A stretch of 27,660 nt of DNA from an uncultured bacterium (lineage in GTDB: Bacteria > Actinomycetota > Coriobacteriia > Coriobacteriales > Eggerthellaceae): positions 1-27,660 of the forward strand of contig CAJMLT010000019.1 of NCBI GenBank assembly GCA_905214325.1. The letters run 5' to 3'. This document shows, piece by piece, positions 1-10,643 of the stretch. The translations under genes were made by a program, and so were the position numbers. The notes under the pieces were generated by a model. The model was given only the letters and a program-made list of their open reading frames with translations, had not been told where the DNA came from and did no database searches. Position 1 is the first letter of the stretch. The number at the start of each line of letters is the position of its first letter.

Positions 1-477
1 CAGCTGAACCCACCCGAACAGATAGAGGCCAACAAGAAAGACAACCCCCATGACGAGCATACGGGCAAGCTCCCCTACTTTGATGCGAGTACCGAAAAAA
101 GAACGCGATTCCGTGGAGGAAAACGTTTTCAGCGGAGAAAGGAGCGCTCCCACGATCAATGCCACACCTCCGGCGATGAGAAAACCGATGATGAAACCGC
201 CCGTAGGCCCCAAAAGAGCAGCAAGCCCCCCTTTGAACGACGAGAAAACGGGAAGTCCGATGGCACCGAGCACAAGATAGCCGGCGATGGCCACCATAGC
301 CTGCTTCGGCGTAAGGGCGAACAGGACGAACATAACCGCCAGCGTTTGGAGGGTGAAGGGAACGGGGCCGAAGGGAACCGTCACCCAAGCGGCGACCGTC
401 ATAAATGCAATCGACAGCGCACAAAACACAATCGAGCGGGTGCGGGACATTGTTTTCCCGATCGTTGCTTCCCCCAT
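1..477 (-). CDS. bioY: Biotin transporter BioY (S component), C-terminus cut by window edge
   Basis: BioY is the membrane S component that captures biotin, alone or with an ECF energy module. The visible 159 codons run open to the left edge, so the C-terminus is missing. Seen directly are several hydrophobic segments, the family signature VPFGPVPFTLQTLAV near residues 33-47, a following LxPKQA-type loop, and the GPTGGFIIGF motif near residues 91-100; all are typical of BioY. I place the start at the ATG at 477 because AGAAGG lies 10 nt upstream; a second in-frame ATG at 450 has only a distant GGGGG behind it. The gene lies 85 bp downstream of the MATE gene on the same strand, but a TATACT -10 and a palindrome in that gap suggest its own promoter. 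A biotin ligase gene lies about 2.4 kb away. Confidence 0.88.
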   Translation of the reverse strand, partial: MGEATIGKTMSRTRSIVFCALSIAFMTVAAWVTVPFGPVPFTLQTLAVMFVLFALTPKQAMVAIAGYLVLGAIGLPVFSSFKGGLAALLGPTGGFIIGFLIAGGVALIVGALLSPLKTFSSTESRSFFGTRIKVGELARMLVMGVVFLVGLYLFGWVQL

Positions 478-506
478 ACCGAAAACACCTTCTTTACCTT
501 CGTGCA

Positions 507-544
507 GACACGTGTCCGCCCACTGAATCCGAAAGCACAGTATA
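507..544 (-). promoter_or_regulatory. Candidate bioY promoter -10 and palindromic operator
   Basis: On the minus strand TATACT occupies 544-539, with no recognisable -35 box at 16-18 bp. About 15-25 nt after the predicted transcription start is the perfect 10-bp palindrome GACACGTGTC (507-516), flanked by a further C/G match. Its place just downstream of the start would suit a repressor. The link to biotin control is inferred from position only. Confidence 0.3.
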
Positions 545-562
545 GCGCATGACACGCGGGAC

Positions 563-2155
563 CTAGGCGCGGCGAGCGGGTTTTCCCTTGGCGAATGCCA
601 CCGAAAGCTCACCGGATTCGATGCGTTTCAAACGACGTAGTTCGTAGATGACGAACAACAACGACGTCACGATGGATAGTCCATCAGAAACCGGCGCCGC
701 AAAGTAAAGAGCGTCAAGGCTGGTCAAGGCCGGAACCATGAGGGGAAGCACCATGGGCAACACGAACAACAGCGGAATGAGAAACAGCACCTGTCGGGTA
801 AGGGAGAGAATGATGGACTTCATGGGCTGACCCGTCGCCTGAAAATAATTCGAGGAAACGATTTGGAAGCCCACGAAGGGCAACATTGCGAGTTGAACCT
901 TGAGCGCGAATATGGTGAAATCGCGCAAAGAATCATCACGAATACCGAAAGCACCGACGATTTCGCCGGGAAATATATGGATCAGCACCCACATGAGCGT
1001 ACCGATGATGGTGGCGATGAGAACGCCGTAGCCCAACGTGGAACGAACCCGTGCGATAAGGCCCGCCCCGTAGTTGTAGCCTAAAAGAGGCTGTATGGCG
1101 ATGGAGATGCCGATGAGGGGAAGCACCGTAAACATCGCGCAGCGCTGAACGACCCCGATGGAGGCGAGGGCGTTTTCGGCACCCAAAGGCGAGAGGGCGC
1201 CATAATATACCAACAGATAGTTGGTGATGAAGTTGATCGCCGACATAGCCAACTGCATGACGAAACTCGCCATACCCAAGGAGATGATAAGGCCGACGAC
1301 GGGCAACTCGAGCTTCATGTCGCGCCCCCGCAACTTGAAGGCGACATCTTTGGTTATGAAGAAATACCACAGAACACAAACACACGAGATGGCCTGTCCG
1401 GCCACCGTCGCCAGTGCACTTCCGATAACACCCCAACCCCACACCAGAACGAACAGATAATTGAGAACGATACAGGAAACCGCACCCACCACCATGGTGA
1501 GAAGCGCCCGATTGGGGGCACCGGCTGTTCGGATGAAATTGTTGACACCCATGCCGATGACCTGGAAGATCAGGCCAAGGCTGATGATGTAGAGAAACGA
1601 TTGGGTAAGGTCGTGGATTTCAGGCGTCGTAGAGGAAAGAGCCAACATGAGTTCCCGACATGCGGGAATATTGACCAATATGGCGACAACCAGCGCCATG
1701 ATGATGCCGAGCGAAACCGTGTTGCCCAAGCTCTTTTCCGCTTCATCACGACGACCTTCACCCAGACGCAGAGCCGCTAAAGCATTGCCACCGTTACCGA
1801 TGAGCATGCCGAGCGCCATGAAGATGGTCATCATGGGCATGGCCGCCGTGGCCACCGAAAGACCCGTCTCCCCCATCGCCTGACCGAGGAAAATGGAATC
1901 GATGACATTATAGGCACCGTTGACCAACATCCCCACGACAGCGGGGATGGAGAATTCGATGATGAGACGGGGGATGGAGGCGGTGCCCATACGCACCGTT
2001 TTCGCATTGCCCCGGGACCGTGGTCGATCACCTTCGGAGGCGATGGTTTGCTGCTGTGAGGATTCCGCCGAATCACCCTGTCGGTTCTGCTTGATTTCCT
2101 GACCAGTCATACCGTTTGAACTTTTCCTCGGGGATCTCTCTTTTCGCTCTTTCAT
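563..2155 (-). CDS. MATE family multidrug/Na+ or H+ antiporter
   Basis: This is a 530-aa multi-drug and toxin extrusion type transporter, which would expel cationic compounds or small metabolites using an ion gradient. After about 60 hydrophilic residues the protein shows about 12 hydrophobic segments in two halves. MATE-style sequences are visible: IIEFSIPAVVGMLVNGAYNVIDSIFLG in the first helices, QVIGMGVNNFIRTAG-like text in the middle (GxxxNNxxRxxG), and IQPLLGYNYGAG in the second half (QPxxGYNYGA). The start is uncertain: the first ATG at 2155 has no Shine-Dalgarno, whereas an ATG at 2110 (515 aa) is preceded by GAGGAAAAG, so the true protein may begin there. The gene is divergent from mntP. 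Substrate cannot be told from sequence; the internal QPLLGYNYGA fits the NorM/DinF-like bacterial group broadly. Confidence 0.9.
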   Translation of the reverse strand: MKERKERSPRKSSNGMTGQEIKQNRQGDSAESSQQQTIASEGDRPRSRGNAKTVRMGTASIPRLIIEFSIPAVVGMLVNGAYNVIDSIFLGQAMGETGLSVATAAMPMMTIFMALGMLIGNGGNALAALRLGEGRRDEAEKSLGNTVSLGIIMALVVAILVNIPACRELMLALSSTTPEIHDLTQSFLYIISLGLIFQVIGMGVNNFIRTAGAPNRALLTMVVGAVSCIVLNYLFVLVWGWGVIGSALATVAGQAISCVCVLWYFFITKDVAFKLRGRDMKLELPVVGLIISLGMASFVMQLAMSAINFITNYLLVYYGALSPLGAENALASIGVVQRCAMFTVLPLIGISIAIQPLLGYNYGAGLIARVRSTLGYGVLIATIIGTLMWVLIHIFPGEIVGAFGIRDDSLRDFTIFALKVQLAMLPFVGFQIVSSNYFQATGQPMKSIILSLTRQVLFLIPLLFVLPMVLPLMVPALTSLDALYFAAPVSDGLSIVTSLLFVIYELRRLKRIESGELSVAFAKGKPARRA

Positions 2156-2325
2156 GGGATGGGTATTATGGAACTATTCATCACGATAATCAACGGCAAT
2201 GACGATCTGTCGGTCAGACGTCCCTTTCCGCAGTGTTGAGGGTGATGATTTGAAGAGATGATGAACGCAAACCGAAAGGACCCCGCCGCATTGGAGCCGC
2301 GGACCCGAAAACAAAAGAGGCTTTC

Positions 2326-2877
2326 TTGACAACCTTTGAAATAGTTTTTCTCGGCATTGCGCTGTCCATGGACGCATTCGCCGTCACCATATCGAACATA
2401 TTCGCTTTTCCGGGTGCGACAAAGAAGCGCCTTCTTCTCATGCCGCTTCTCTTCGGTTTGTTTCAGGGTCTGATGCCCCTTGTCGGATACCTGGCCGGCC
2501 AGTTGGTCAGCGAATTCATCAATCAGTACGCGGGAATCATCACGTTTCTCATTCTGGGTTTCATCGGAGGAAAGATGATATGGGACGCCCTCCACGCCGA
2601 CGATGAATCCACGGAAAAGGAACCGATGCTCTCCGTGCCCGTCCTTCTGTTTCAAAGCGTCGCCACCAGTATCGATGCCCTTGCCGTAGGCGTGAGTTTC
2701 GCCGCACTTTCGGTGGACGCCGTATTCGCGTCGTCGGTCATCGCGGTAACCACGGGACTGTGCTGCCTCATCGCCTTGGGAGTGGGAAAGCGCTTCGGCA
2801 ACGCACTGGGGGAAAAGGCGACCATCGTGGGCGGTGTCGTTTTGATACTCATCGGATTGAAATCCCTGATCTTCTGA
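2326..2877 (+). CDS. mntP: Manganese exporter MntP
   Basis: MntP is a six-helix inner-membrane pump that exports Mn2+ and prevents manganese toxicity. The 183-aa product has the usual family length (about 180-190) and two related halves, each with the conserved acidic motif: SMDAFAV near residues 14-20 and SIDALAVGVSF near 113-123. A short hydrophilic loop (DDESTEKEP) separates the halves. The start is TTG: it lies 5 nt after AGAGG and gives the family N-terminus directly before the first helix. The gene stands alone on the plus strand, divergent from the MATE pump and ending one base before the birA stop, so the two are strictly tail to tail. The 216-nt upstream gap was read for the Mn-sensing yybP-ykoY riboswitch core and none was recognised. 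Confidence 0.93.
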   Translation: MTTFEIVFLGIALSMDAFAVTISNIFAFPGATKKRLLLMPLLFGLFQGLMPLVGYLAGQLVSEFINQYAGIITFLILGFIGGKMIWDALHADDESTEKEPMLSVPVLLFQSVATSIDALAVGVSFAALSVDAVFASSVIAVTTGLCCLIALGVGKRFGNALGEKATIVGGVVLILIGLKSLIF

Positions 2878-3732
2878 TCAAAGGCTCCACGCCACCACAT
2901 GCACCTCACCCGAAGCATGGGCCGTCACCGCACCGCGGGAATCCTCCACCAACAGATTGCCGAAAAGATCGACGCCGCGTAACGTCCCCTCGACGAGAGA
3001 TGCCCCTTCCACCGTTTCGAGACGGATACGTTCCCCGCGACCGAAAAGCAGCGATTCGTAGTCGTCTCGAAATATCGAGAACCCGCCATCGCGCCAGCAA
3101 AGATAGAACGATTCCACCTTTTCGAGCACCGAAATGAGAAGGGTTTCGAGCTCCAACAGCTGAAATTCGCTCAGTCCGGAAGGGGCGACGCGGTGTTCGT
3201 CCGCACGGGAGATGGAAACATCCCCGCAGGCCAGAGATGACAGATAGCCGAATCGATACTTGCCTTTTCGAGACGGTTCCACGGTTGGATGAAAGACGTT
3301 TATACCGATACCCACACATACAGCACCCTCATCGACGACTTCAAGCGATATTCCACACACCTTGCAGGCGCGGCAGAGAATATCGTTGGGCCACTTGATG
3401 GCGATGTCCTTTTCGGGAATCACCTCGATCAACGCCGATCGTACAGCCAGCGATACAACAAGACTGAGCGAAGGAAGGCGATCGACGGAGAGGTCGGGAC
3501 GCAGAGCAAGCGAAACATAGAGACCGCCCAAGGGGCTTGCCCATGTTCGACCCTGACGACCGTACCCGCCTCGCTGTTCGAGTGCGGTAATCGCGAGACC
3601 CTGCGGCGCGCCGGAATGTAGCGCTTCCTTTACCGCGTCGTTGGTCGAAGAGAGAACATCATAGGTGCGGATATCCCACAAAGAGCCCGATGGCAGGCAT
3701 CGGGCGAGACGGCGTGCGTCTAACACGGCCAA
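2878..3732 (-). CDS. birA: Biotin--[acetyl-CoA-carboxylase] ligase, no N-terminal HTH
   Basis: This enzyme activates biotin as biotinyl-5'-AMP and transfers it to the lysine of biotin-dependent carboxylases. Catalytic signatures are clear: SSTNDAVKEAL near residue 28, the biotinoyl-AMP loop GGYGRQGRTW at 55-64, KWPNDI at 113-118 and GIGINV at 141-146, followed by the small C-terminal SH3-like domain. At 284 aa and starting directly with the ligase domain, it is the type I form lacking the DNA-binding domain of E. coli BirA, so it cannot itself repress biotin genes in that way. The segment after KWPNDI (CRACKVCG) is unusually Cys-rich. The gene overlaps the folP-folK 3' end by 13 bp (translational coupling). 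Start codon is TTG at 3732; a GTG at 3726 has better spacing to GGGGAAGG and is a fair alternative. Confidence 0.92.
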   Translation of the reverse strand: MAVLDARRLARCLPSGSLWDIRTYDVLSSTNDAVKEALHSGAPQGLAITALEQRGGYGRQGRTWASPLGGLYVSLALRPDLSVDRLPSLSLVVSLAVRSALIEVIPEKDIAIKWPNDILCRACKVCGISLEVVDEGAVCVGIGINVFHPTVEPSRKGKYRFGYLSSLACGDVSISRADEHRVAPSGLSEFQLLELETLLISVLEKVESFYLCWRDGGFSIFRDDYESLLFGRGERIRLETVEGASLVEGTLRGVDLFGNLLVEDSRGAVTAHASGEVHVVAWSL

Positions 3733-5033
3733 GCCTTCCCCACCACCACCGCATCAAGACGAACCTCCCCGCCGTCGGCGAGCACATGGTGAGGACTAAC
3801 CTCCAGAAGGGGCTTCACGACGAAATCCCGTTCGCCCAGACGAGGGTGGGGTAAAGTAAGCACTTCGTGGTCACAAACGTATCCCTGATAATCCAGTATA
3901 TCGAGATCGCACGTGCGCGGGCCGTTCTTCTTCTCGCGGATGCGCCCTAAGCTGTTTTCGATGGCCTGGAGATAACGGAGTAATTCCCGAGGCGGAAGTC
4001 CCGTACGCAACAGCACCACGGCGTTAACGAAGGTGTCTTGGTCTTCGTAGTAGGCCGGCTCGCTTTCATAAAAGCGCGACACGTCAACGATCTGGGAATC
4101 GGGCAACATGCACATATCGGCGATGGCCTGATTGAGAAGCGCGATCTTTCCTTCCCGTTCCTCGCCATCATGGGCAACAAGGGCGACATTGCTGCCCAAA
4201 CCGATAAGGGCATAGGGACGCAGGTTCTCTTCGATCGAGGAGGCCATCAATCCGACATTATGCACCCTGATCACCGAAGCTCCCAGTTCACATGCCATCA
4301 GAGCCTCCGCCGCCGACGCATCATCGCGATCGAGAGGGTTGTCGATGTCGTAGGCATACCCGACGAAACTCTTGCGCGAAACAGCAGCCATGACCGGATA
4401 TCCCAGGTGTACCAATTCCTGAAGATTCCTCATGAGTTCGATAGTCTGTTTGGCGGTTTTACCGAAACCGGGACCGGGATCGATGCAGATACGATCGTGA
4501 TCGATTCCCAGCGACTCGAGATACGCCGTGCGATCGCGCAGATAGTCGACGACCTCGCCCACGACATCATCGTAGTGAGGCTCATCCTGCATAGTACGGG
4601 GGTCGTCCCCGCCCATATGCATGACCACCAAACCGACATCGGTGGAGGTGGCTACCTCCACCATCGCCTCATCGCGAAAACCCGTCACGTCGTTGATGAT
4701 GGAAGCTCCCGCCTCCACGCATACACGTGCGACATCGGCGTGTCGAGTATCGATGCTCACGCATATCCCCTCGTCGCTCAAGCGGCGGACGACCTCGAGA
4801 ACGCGTGCGCATTCTTCTTCGGAGGTGACCGGCGCGGCACCCGGACGCGTGGACTCACCGCCGACGTCGATGATAAGCGCACCCTGCTCGACCATGACAC
4901 GGGCGGCGGCAAGAGCCTCATCGATGTCGGCATAGGAACCGCCGTCGGAAAACGAGTCGGGAGTAACGTTCAAGATGCCCATGAGTATGGGCATCTTGGC
5001 ATCGAAAGAATATGAGGAACATCGCCAGATCAT
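3720..5033 (-). CDS. folP-folK: Fused dihydropteroate synthase - HPPK (FolP-FolK)
   Basis: This bifunctional folate enzyme makes dihydropteroate from pABA and 6-hydroxymethyl-dihydropterin pyrophosphate (FolP part) and makes that pyrophosphate (FolK part). The N-terminal domain (1-265) has MGILNVTPDSFSDGG (18-32), DVGGESTRPG (56-65), IDPGPGFGK (184-192), SRKSF (219-223) and a terminal RVHNV where most homologues read RVHDV. The C-terminal domain (about 272-437) has GLGSN, the signature NGPRTCDLDIL (about 370-380) and PHPRLGERDFV (396-406). The domain order is the reverse of the HPPK-DHPS fusions known from plants and protists. I choose ATG 5033 (437 aa): AAGGA lies 11 nt upstream and translation begins IWRCSSYSF, the normal DHPS N-terminus. 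An ATG at 5057 overlapping ftsH is poorly spaced. The ftsH stop lies 4 nt upstream and birA overlaps downstream. Confidence 0.95.
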   Translation of the reverse strand: MIWRCSSYSFDAKMPILMGILNVTPDSFSDGGSYADIDEALAAARVMVEQGALIIDVGGESTRPGAAPVTSEEECARVLEVVRRLSDEGICVSIDTRHADVARVCVEAGASIINDVTGFRDEAMVEVATSTDVGLVVMHMGGDDPRTMQDEPHYDDVVGEVVDYLRDRTAYLESLGIDHDRICIDPGPGFGKTAKQTIELMRNLQELVHLGYPVMAAVSRKSFVGYAYDIDNPLDRDDASAAEALMACELGASVIRVHNVGLMASSIEENLRPYALIGLGSNVALVAHDGEEREGKIALLNQAIADMCMLPDSQIVDVSRFYESEPAYYEDQDTFVNAVVLLRTGLPPRELLRYLQAIENSLGRIREKKNGPRTCDLDILDYQGYVCDHEVLTLPHPRLGERDFVVKPLLEVSPHHVLADGGEVRLDAVVVGKAWPC

Positions 5034-5037
5034 GATG

Positions 5038-7311
<2,274 letters not shown>

Positions 7312-7358
7312 AAGTGATTTTGTCCCTTGTGCTTTCTCTTATACCGATATGTCTCTTA

Positions 7359-7898
7359 TTAGTAGATATCCGATCGTAAAACACCGATATAAGGCATGTT
7401 CCGATATCGTTCCGCATAGTCGAGCCCGTAACCGACGATGAATTCATCGGGACATTCGAATCCGATGTACTTACAACGGATGTCGGCCTGATTGGGGGTG
7501 TCCTTGCGCAGCAAGGTGGCCACCTCAAGCGATGCGGGATTACGGGAAGAAAGATTCTTGCACAGATAGCGAAGTGTGAGGCCGCTGTCGAGAATATCTT
7601 CCGCGATCAGGACATGGCGCCCTTCGATGCTACACGTCAGATCCTTGAGGATTCTGACGACACCCGAGCTCTTCGCCCCGTTTCCATACGAGGAGATGGC
7701 CATATAATCCATTTCGACCTGAAGCCCGATTTCCCGCACCAAGTCGGCCATGAAGATGGCCGCACCACGCAGAACGGAGATGACGACGATGCTTTCACCT
7801 TCGTAATCCTTGGTGATCTGCTCGCCCATCCGCTTCACACAAAGACGTATATCCTCTTCGGTGAAGAGAACTCGATCGAGATCGGGATGCTTCTCCAC
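7359..7898 (-). CDS. hpt: Hypoxanthine phosphoribosyltransferase
   Basis: This purine-salvage enzyme converts hypoxanthine (and often guanine) plus PRPP to IMP or GMP in the cytoplasm. The 179-aa length is normal for bacterial HPRT. Visible motifs are VLRGAAIF at 42-49 (pyrophosphate loop), the flexible-loop region SSYGNGAKSSG at 69-79, the PRPP-binding motif VLIAEDILDSGLT at 96-108, and the C-terminal FECPDEFIVGYGLDYAERYR stretch that contacts the purine. The start is a GTG at 7898 preceded by AGGAAGAAGG with 4-5 nt spacing. It sits between maf (186-bp gap upstream) and ftsH (46-bp gap), as in the widespread tilS-hpt-ftsH cluster. Confidence 0.96.
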   Translation of the reverse strand: MEKHPDLDRVLFTEEDIRLCVKRMGEQITKDYEGESIVVISVLRGAAIFMADLVREIGLQVEMDYMAISSYGNGAKSSGVVRILKDLTCSIEGRHVLIAEDILDSGLTLRYLCKNLSSRNPASLEVATLLRKDTPNQADIRCKYIGFECPDEFIVGYGLDYAERYRNMPYIGVLRSDIY

Positions 7899-8083
7899 GA
7901 TGCCTTCTTCCTGTCTGCACTCGAATATGCCGTAAACTTGTGTATACGTTGGATAAGTTTAGCAAAACCACCGATGAAGTTCGGGCGCGGATCCCCAAGC
8001 GCAATCCAACTGCAACAAATCTTCACCTGAACCCCGAAAGGGATAGGGGGCGGAATGTCCGCAATTCACAGAGGAAGTGCGCG

Positions 8084-8776
8084 TCACGCTTGCTCGGGAG
8101 GCGTGGTCTGCGCTTCAAGGTGGGTTTTCATCAGGTCGGGGAAGTTCTTCAGAAGCGTACCGACGGGAAGCCCGACGACGTTATCGAAGTCGCCCTCGAG
8201 CTTTTCCACCAATTCGCCGCCCTTGCCCTGAATACCGTAGGCTCCCGCCTTGTCTATCGTCTCGCCTGTGGCGACGTAGTCGTCGATATTCTGTTTGGAC
8301 AACGTCTTGAACGTGACGAGACTGGACTCGGAAAAGGACCGGAAGCCGACCGAGACATTACCGTCGCCGCCGTTTTCCTCTTTTTCGTTGAGCATGACAA
8401 ACCATACGGAAACACCCGTGATCACCTCATGGGTTCTTCCCGAAAGGCGGGAAAGCATCTCGCGTGCATGATCGGCACTGTAGGGTTTGCCCAACATCTC
8501 ACCGTCGAGGACGACCGTCGTGTCCGCGCCGATGACGATACCCAACCCAACCGGACTTTGTGCCAAAATATCCTGCACCACCGCGCCCGCTTTACGCTCC
8601 GCCAGCTTCTTCACCGCTTCGGAGGGGTCGGCCATCACGTCGGGTTCGAGCGATTCATCCACTTCCGTGGTACCCGTATAAACGACGAAATGCACTCCCG
8701 CCTCTTCGAGAAGCTGCTTGCGACGAGGGCTTTTGGAAGCCAATATCACGTTGATGGGAATGATCGCTTCGGACAT
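8084..8776 (-). CDS. maf: Maf family nucleotide pyrophosphatase
   Basis: Maf proteins hydrolyse non-canonical or canonical dTTP/UTP-type nucleotides to monophosphates and are linked to septum control. The 230-aa product shows the N-terminal signature ILASKSPRRKQLL (11-23), the catalytic IGADTTVV (82-89), GKPYSADHAREML (96-108) and the C-terminal DKAGAYGIQGKG (175-186). The ASKSPRR/QG features fit the dTTP/UTPase group. An acidic, glycine-rich insertion (about 130-148) is longer than in typical Maf (about 190 aa). The start is set at ATG 8776, 6 nt after AGGA in CGATAGGAG; a longer frame to 8920 exists, but its extra 48 residues are unlike Maf and overlap hairpins. It lies 189 bp downstream of tilS and 185 bp upstream of hpt. 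Confidence 0.93.
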   Translation of the reverse strand: MSEAIIPINVILASKSPRRKQLLEEAGVHFVVYTGTTEVDESLEPDVMADPSEAVKKLAERKAGAVVQDILAQSPVGLGIVIGADTTVVLDGEMLGKPYSADHAREMLSRLSGRTHEVITGVSVWFVMLNEKEENGGDGNVSVGFRSFSESSLVTFKTLSKQNIDDYVATGETIDKAGAYGIQGKGGELVEKLEGDFDNVVGLPVGTLLKNFPDLMKTHLEAQTTPPEQA

Positions 8777-8809
8777 GGAATCTCCTATCGAAAGACTACA
8801 ACCGCTCAA

Positions 8810-8894
8810 GGATGGGTGTACGTGGATGCGCCGCGAAAGACCCATCCGTCTCTTGTTTTCCTCTGTTCCATCCCCTTTCGCAAAAGGGTGGAAC
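8810..8894 (-). other. Two successive hairpins in the tilS-maf gap (possible structured leader)
   Basis: Two inverted repeats stand between tilS and maf. The first (8865-8894) has arms GTTCCA/TGGAAC continuing, after a 2-nt bulge, into CCCTTT/AAAGGG with a tetraloop. The second has arms GGATGGGT (8810-8817) and ACCCATCC (8840-8847), perfect over 8 bp. Neither is followed by a U-tract on the minus strand, so these are not standard terminators. They may be a structured 5' leader for maf or mRNA processing sites. Confidence 0.4.
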
Positions 8895-8965
8895 AACTTG
8901 CCAGAAGGATACCACGACACGAACGCGCGCGGAAACGGTGGTAGCAGCGATGTCGAATAGGTGCG

Positions 8966-10069
8966 TCAGACGCGTTTGCGCCGTGAGCGGAATATCGCCA
9001 TTGGTTCGATGAGGACGCCTTTGCTATTGGCGCTCACCGCCAGATCCCCCTGAATGTTGACGACATAGCCACCGATAGGTTTACCCTCGTCATCGAAACC
9101 CTTCAACACCGCTTCGATCGATGCCGTTTCGATACGTGCCTCCGAACCCAAAAACACCCGCAGCGCCGCAAGAACGACTCGGCGGCGCAAGGGAGTGCGC
9201 ACCGCGCCGAAGGAGGGAAGCAGCAGACATCCATCGGGGACGGCACTTTCGGCATCCGTAAGATCACCGATCCACTCCACGTGCTCCTCGTAAGCGTCGT
9301 GCGCCAGTTCATTGAGGAAGTCATCTTCGTCGGCGATGAGATTCATCGAACGACAGAGGGTATCGAGAAGCTGGGCGTTACGGGCACGGGCGAGAGGAAT
9401 CATCTCGTGACGGACGTAGGCGCGGAATCGATCGGTGTGGGCGTTGGTGGCATCCTCGCGCCATAGGTTGCCTTCCCCGTCGAGAGCACATGCCCGTCCC
9501 GCGGCCTGTCGGGCACAACTGTAATCGCGCAAAGCCTGACGGGGAACATCCATGAGGGGCCTCACCACCGGACCATTGCGGTAGAGCATGGAACGGAATC
9601 CTCCCGGGCCGGTACCGACGATGGATCGCATGTAGAAATTCTCGACACGGTCGTCCTGGGTGTGGGCGGTGGCGATGCGGCCTTCGGAGACGGGAACCGC
9701 TTCATGGCGGCAGAGACTTTCGAGCGCCTCGTGAGCGGCGAGGTAGCGTTCATGACGCGCTATGGCTTCGACATTACCCCCCGTCTCTTCGACGATGGCA
9801 TTGATATCTATCTCGCAGGCGAAAAACGGCATATTCAACACGTCGGCGAGTTGCCGGGCGAAATCCTGATCGGCATCGGCGTGTTCGCCGCGCAGCTTGT
9901 GATTGACGTGCAGAAGGGCCGGACGACCGACCATGCCCCGTTCGAAAAGATCGGCCATCAGATAAGCGAGCGCAGTAGAATCCGAACCGCCCGACACCAT
10001 GACCACGACAGGGGTCGCAGGTGTGAGGAGGTGATGATCGATGATCGTTCTTTCGATAGTGTCCATCAT
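8966..10069 (-). CDS. tilS: tRNA(Ile)-lysidine synthetase TilS
   Basis: TilS uses ATP and lysine to convert C34 of the CAU-anticodon tRNA-Ile to lysidine, so that it reads AUA; it is normally essential. The PP-loop SGGSDS is at residues 26-31, followed by LLHVNHKLRG (the conserved HVNHxLR) and the N-type ATP pyrophosphatase fold with AIARHERY and TAHTQDDRVE. The 367-aa length fits the family, with a shortened C-terminal region. The ATG at 10069 (or the adjacent ATG at 10066) has AAGGGA about 11 nt upstream and places the P-loop normally; an in-frame ATG 34 codons earlier adds an unrelated stretch. The protein begins the tilS-maf-hpt-ftsH-folPK-birA series and is divergent from the small membrane protein gene at 10236. 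Confidence 0.95.
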   Translation of the reverse strand: MMDTIERTIIDHHLLTPATPVVVMVSGGSDSTALAYLMADLFERGMVGRPALLHVNHKLRGEHADADQDFARQLADVLNMPFFACEIDINAIVEETGGNVEAIARHERYLAAHEALESLCRHEAVPVSEGRIATAHTQDDRVENFYMRSIVGTGPGGFRSMLYRNGPVVRPLMDVPRQALRDYSCARQAAGRACALDGEGNLWREDATNAHTDRFRAYVRHEMIPLARARNAQLLDTLCRSMNLIADEDDFLNELAHDAYEEHVEWIGDLTDAESAVPDGCLLLPSFGAVRTPLRRRVVLAALRVFLGSEARIETASIEAVLKGFDDEGKPIGGYVVNIQGDLAVSANSKGVLIEPMAIFRSRRKRV

Positions 10070-10235
10070 GGTCGCGCAGTTCCCTTCTCTTCTGCTAGAA
10101 TGTGCTTCGTATCTGGTGTTTTTCCAGAATATCGTTACAACATGCAAACAAATATCTGCGATCCTTGTCATCCCCTCGCAGAATCACTACCTTTGATTTT
10201 AGCCGCCTCTCAAGACCTTACACAAGGAGATAGTC

Positions 10236-10610
10236 GTGAATTTCGTTCTTCGTTTCATAGGAATTTTCGTTGCCGTCGGTATAGCGGTATGGCTCGTGCC
10301 CGGTATCGATGTCATATCCTCCGACGCATCATGGGGCTCCATTGCCGTGGTAGCCATCATCATCGCCCTGCTCAACATGTCCATCAAACCCATCCTGCAG
10401 GTGCTCGGCCTTCCCATAACCGTCATCACGCTGGGCATCTTCTATCTTGTCATCAATACGTTTCTGCTCTACATCGCCGCCGGGCTGGGTAACGCCTTGT
10501 TCAATGTCGGATTCCATATCGAAACATTCGGTTCGGGATTCGTTGCAAGTATCGTCATCTCGATCGTGTCGGGTTTGCTCAACAGTCTTTTGGGAGCAGA
10601 TCAGGACTGA
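10236..10610 (+). CDS. Phage holin family 4 (YvlD-like) membrane protein
   Basis: This 124-aa protein has four hydrophobic segments and the typical motif ALLNMSIKPILQVLGLPITVITLGIF, which marks the Phage_holin_4_2/YvlD (DUF360) family: NxxIKPIL..LxLPITxxTLG. The family is chromosomal in many Gram-positive bacteria, where members are linked to envelope stress; the holin name comes from similarity alone and no other phage genes are near. GTG start at 10236 is 6 nt after AAGGAG. It is a single-gene unit: divergent from tilS and closed by a strong terminator. Function in the cell is unknown. Confidence 0.85.
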   Translation: MNFVLRFIGIFVAVGIAVWLVPGIDVISSDASWGSIAVVAIIIALLNMSIKPILQVLGLPITVITLGIFYLVINTFLLYIAAGLGNALFNVGFHIETFGSGFVASIVISIVSGLLNSLLGADQD

Positions 10611-10643
10611 GGTGCTTTGCCACCCCAGTCCAAGAATCCATGA

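Noticed and set aside
2156..2325. Possible yybP-ykoY manganese riboswitch before mntP
   Set aside because: Expected from mntP genes elsewhere, but I could not find its conserved core in the leader; only weak GC-rich pairings are seen.
4038..5015. Plus-strand open frame of 325 codons
   Set aside because: It is antisense to the folP-folK fusion; composition mirrors that gene and no motif or ribosome site supports it.
7940..8944. Long plus-strand open frame (334 codons)
   Set aside because: It lies antisense to maf, shows no family motif, and the minus-strand Maf has full catalytic signatures and a strong ribosome site.
10236..10610. Evidence of a prophage from the holin-like protein
   Set aside because: The family is largely chromosomal and no lysin, integrase, portal or other phage gene lies nearby.
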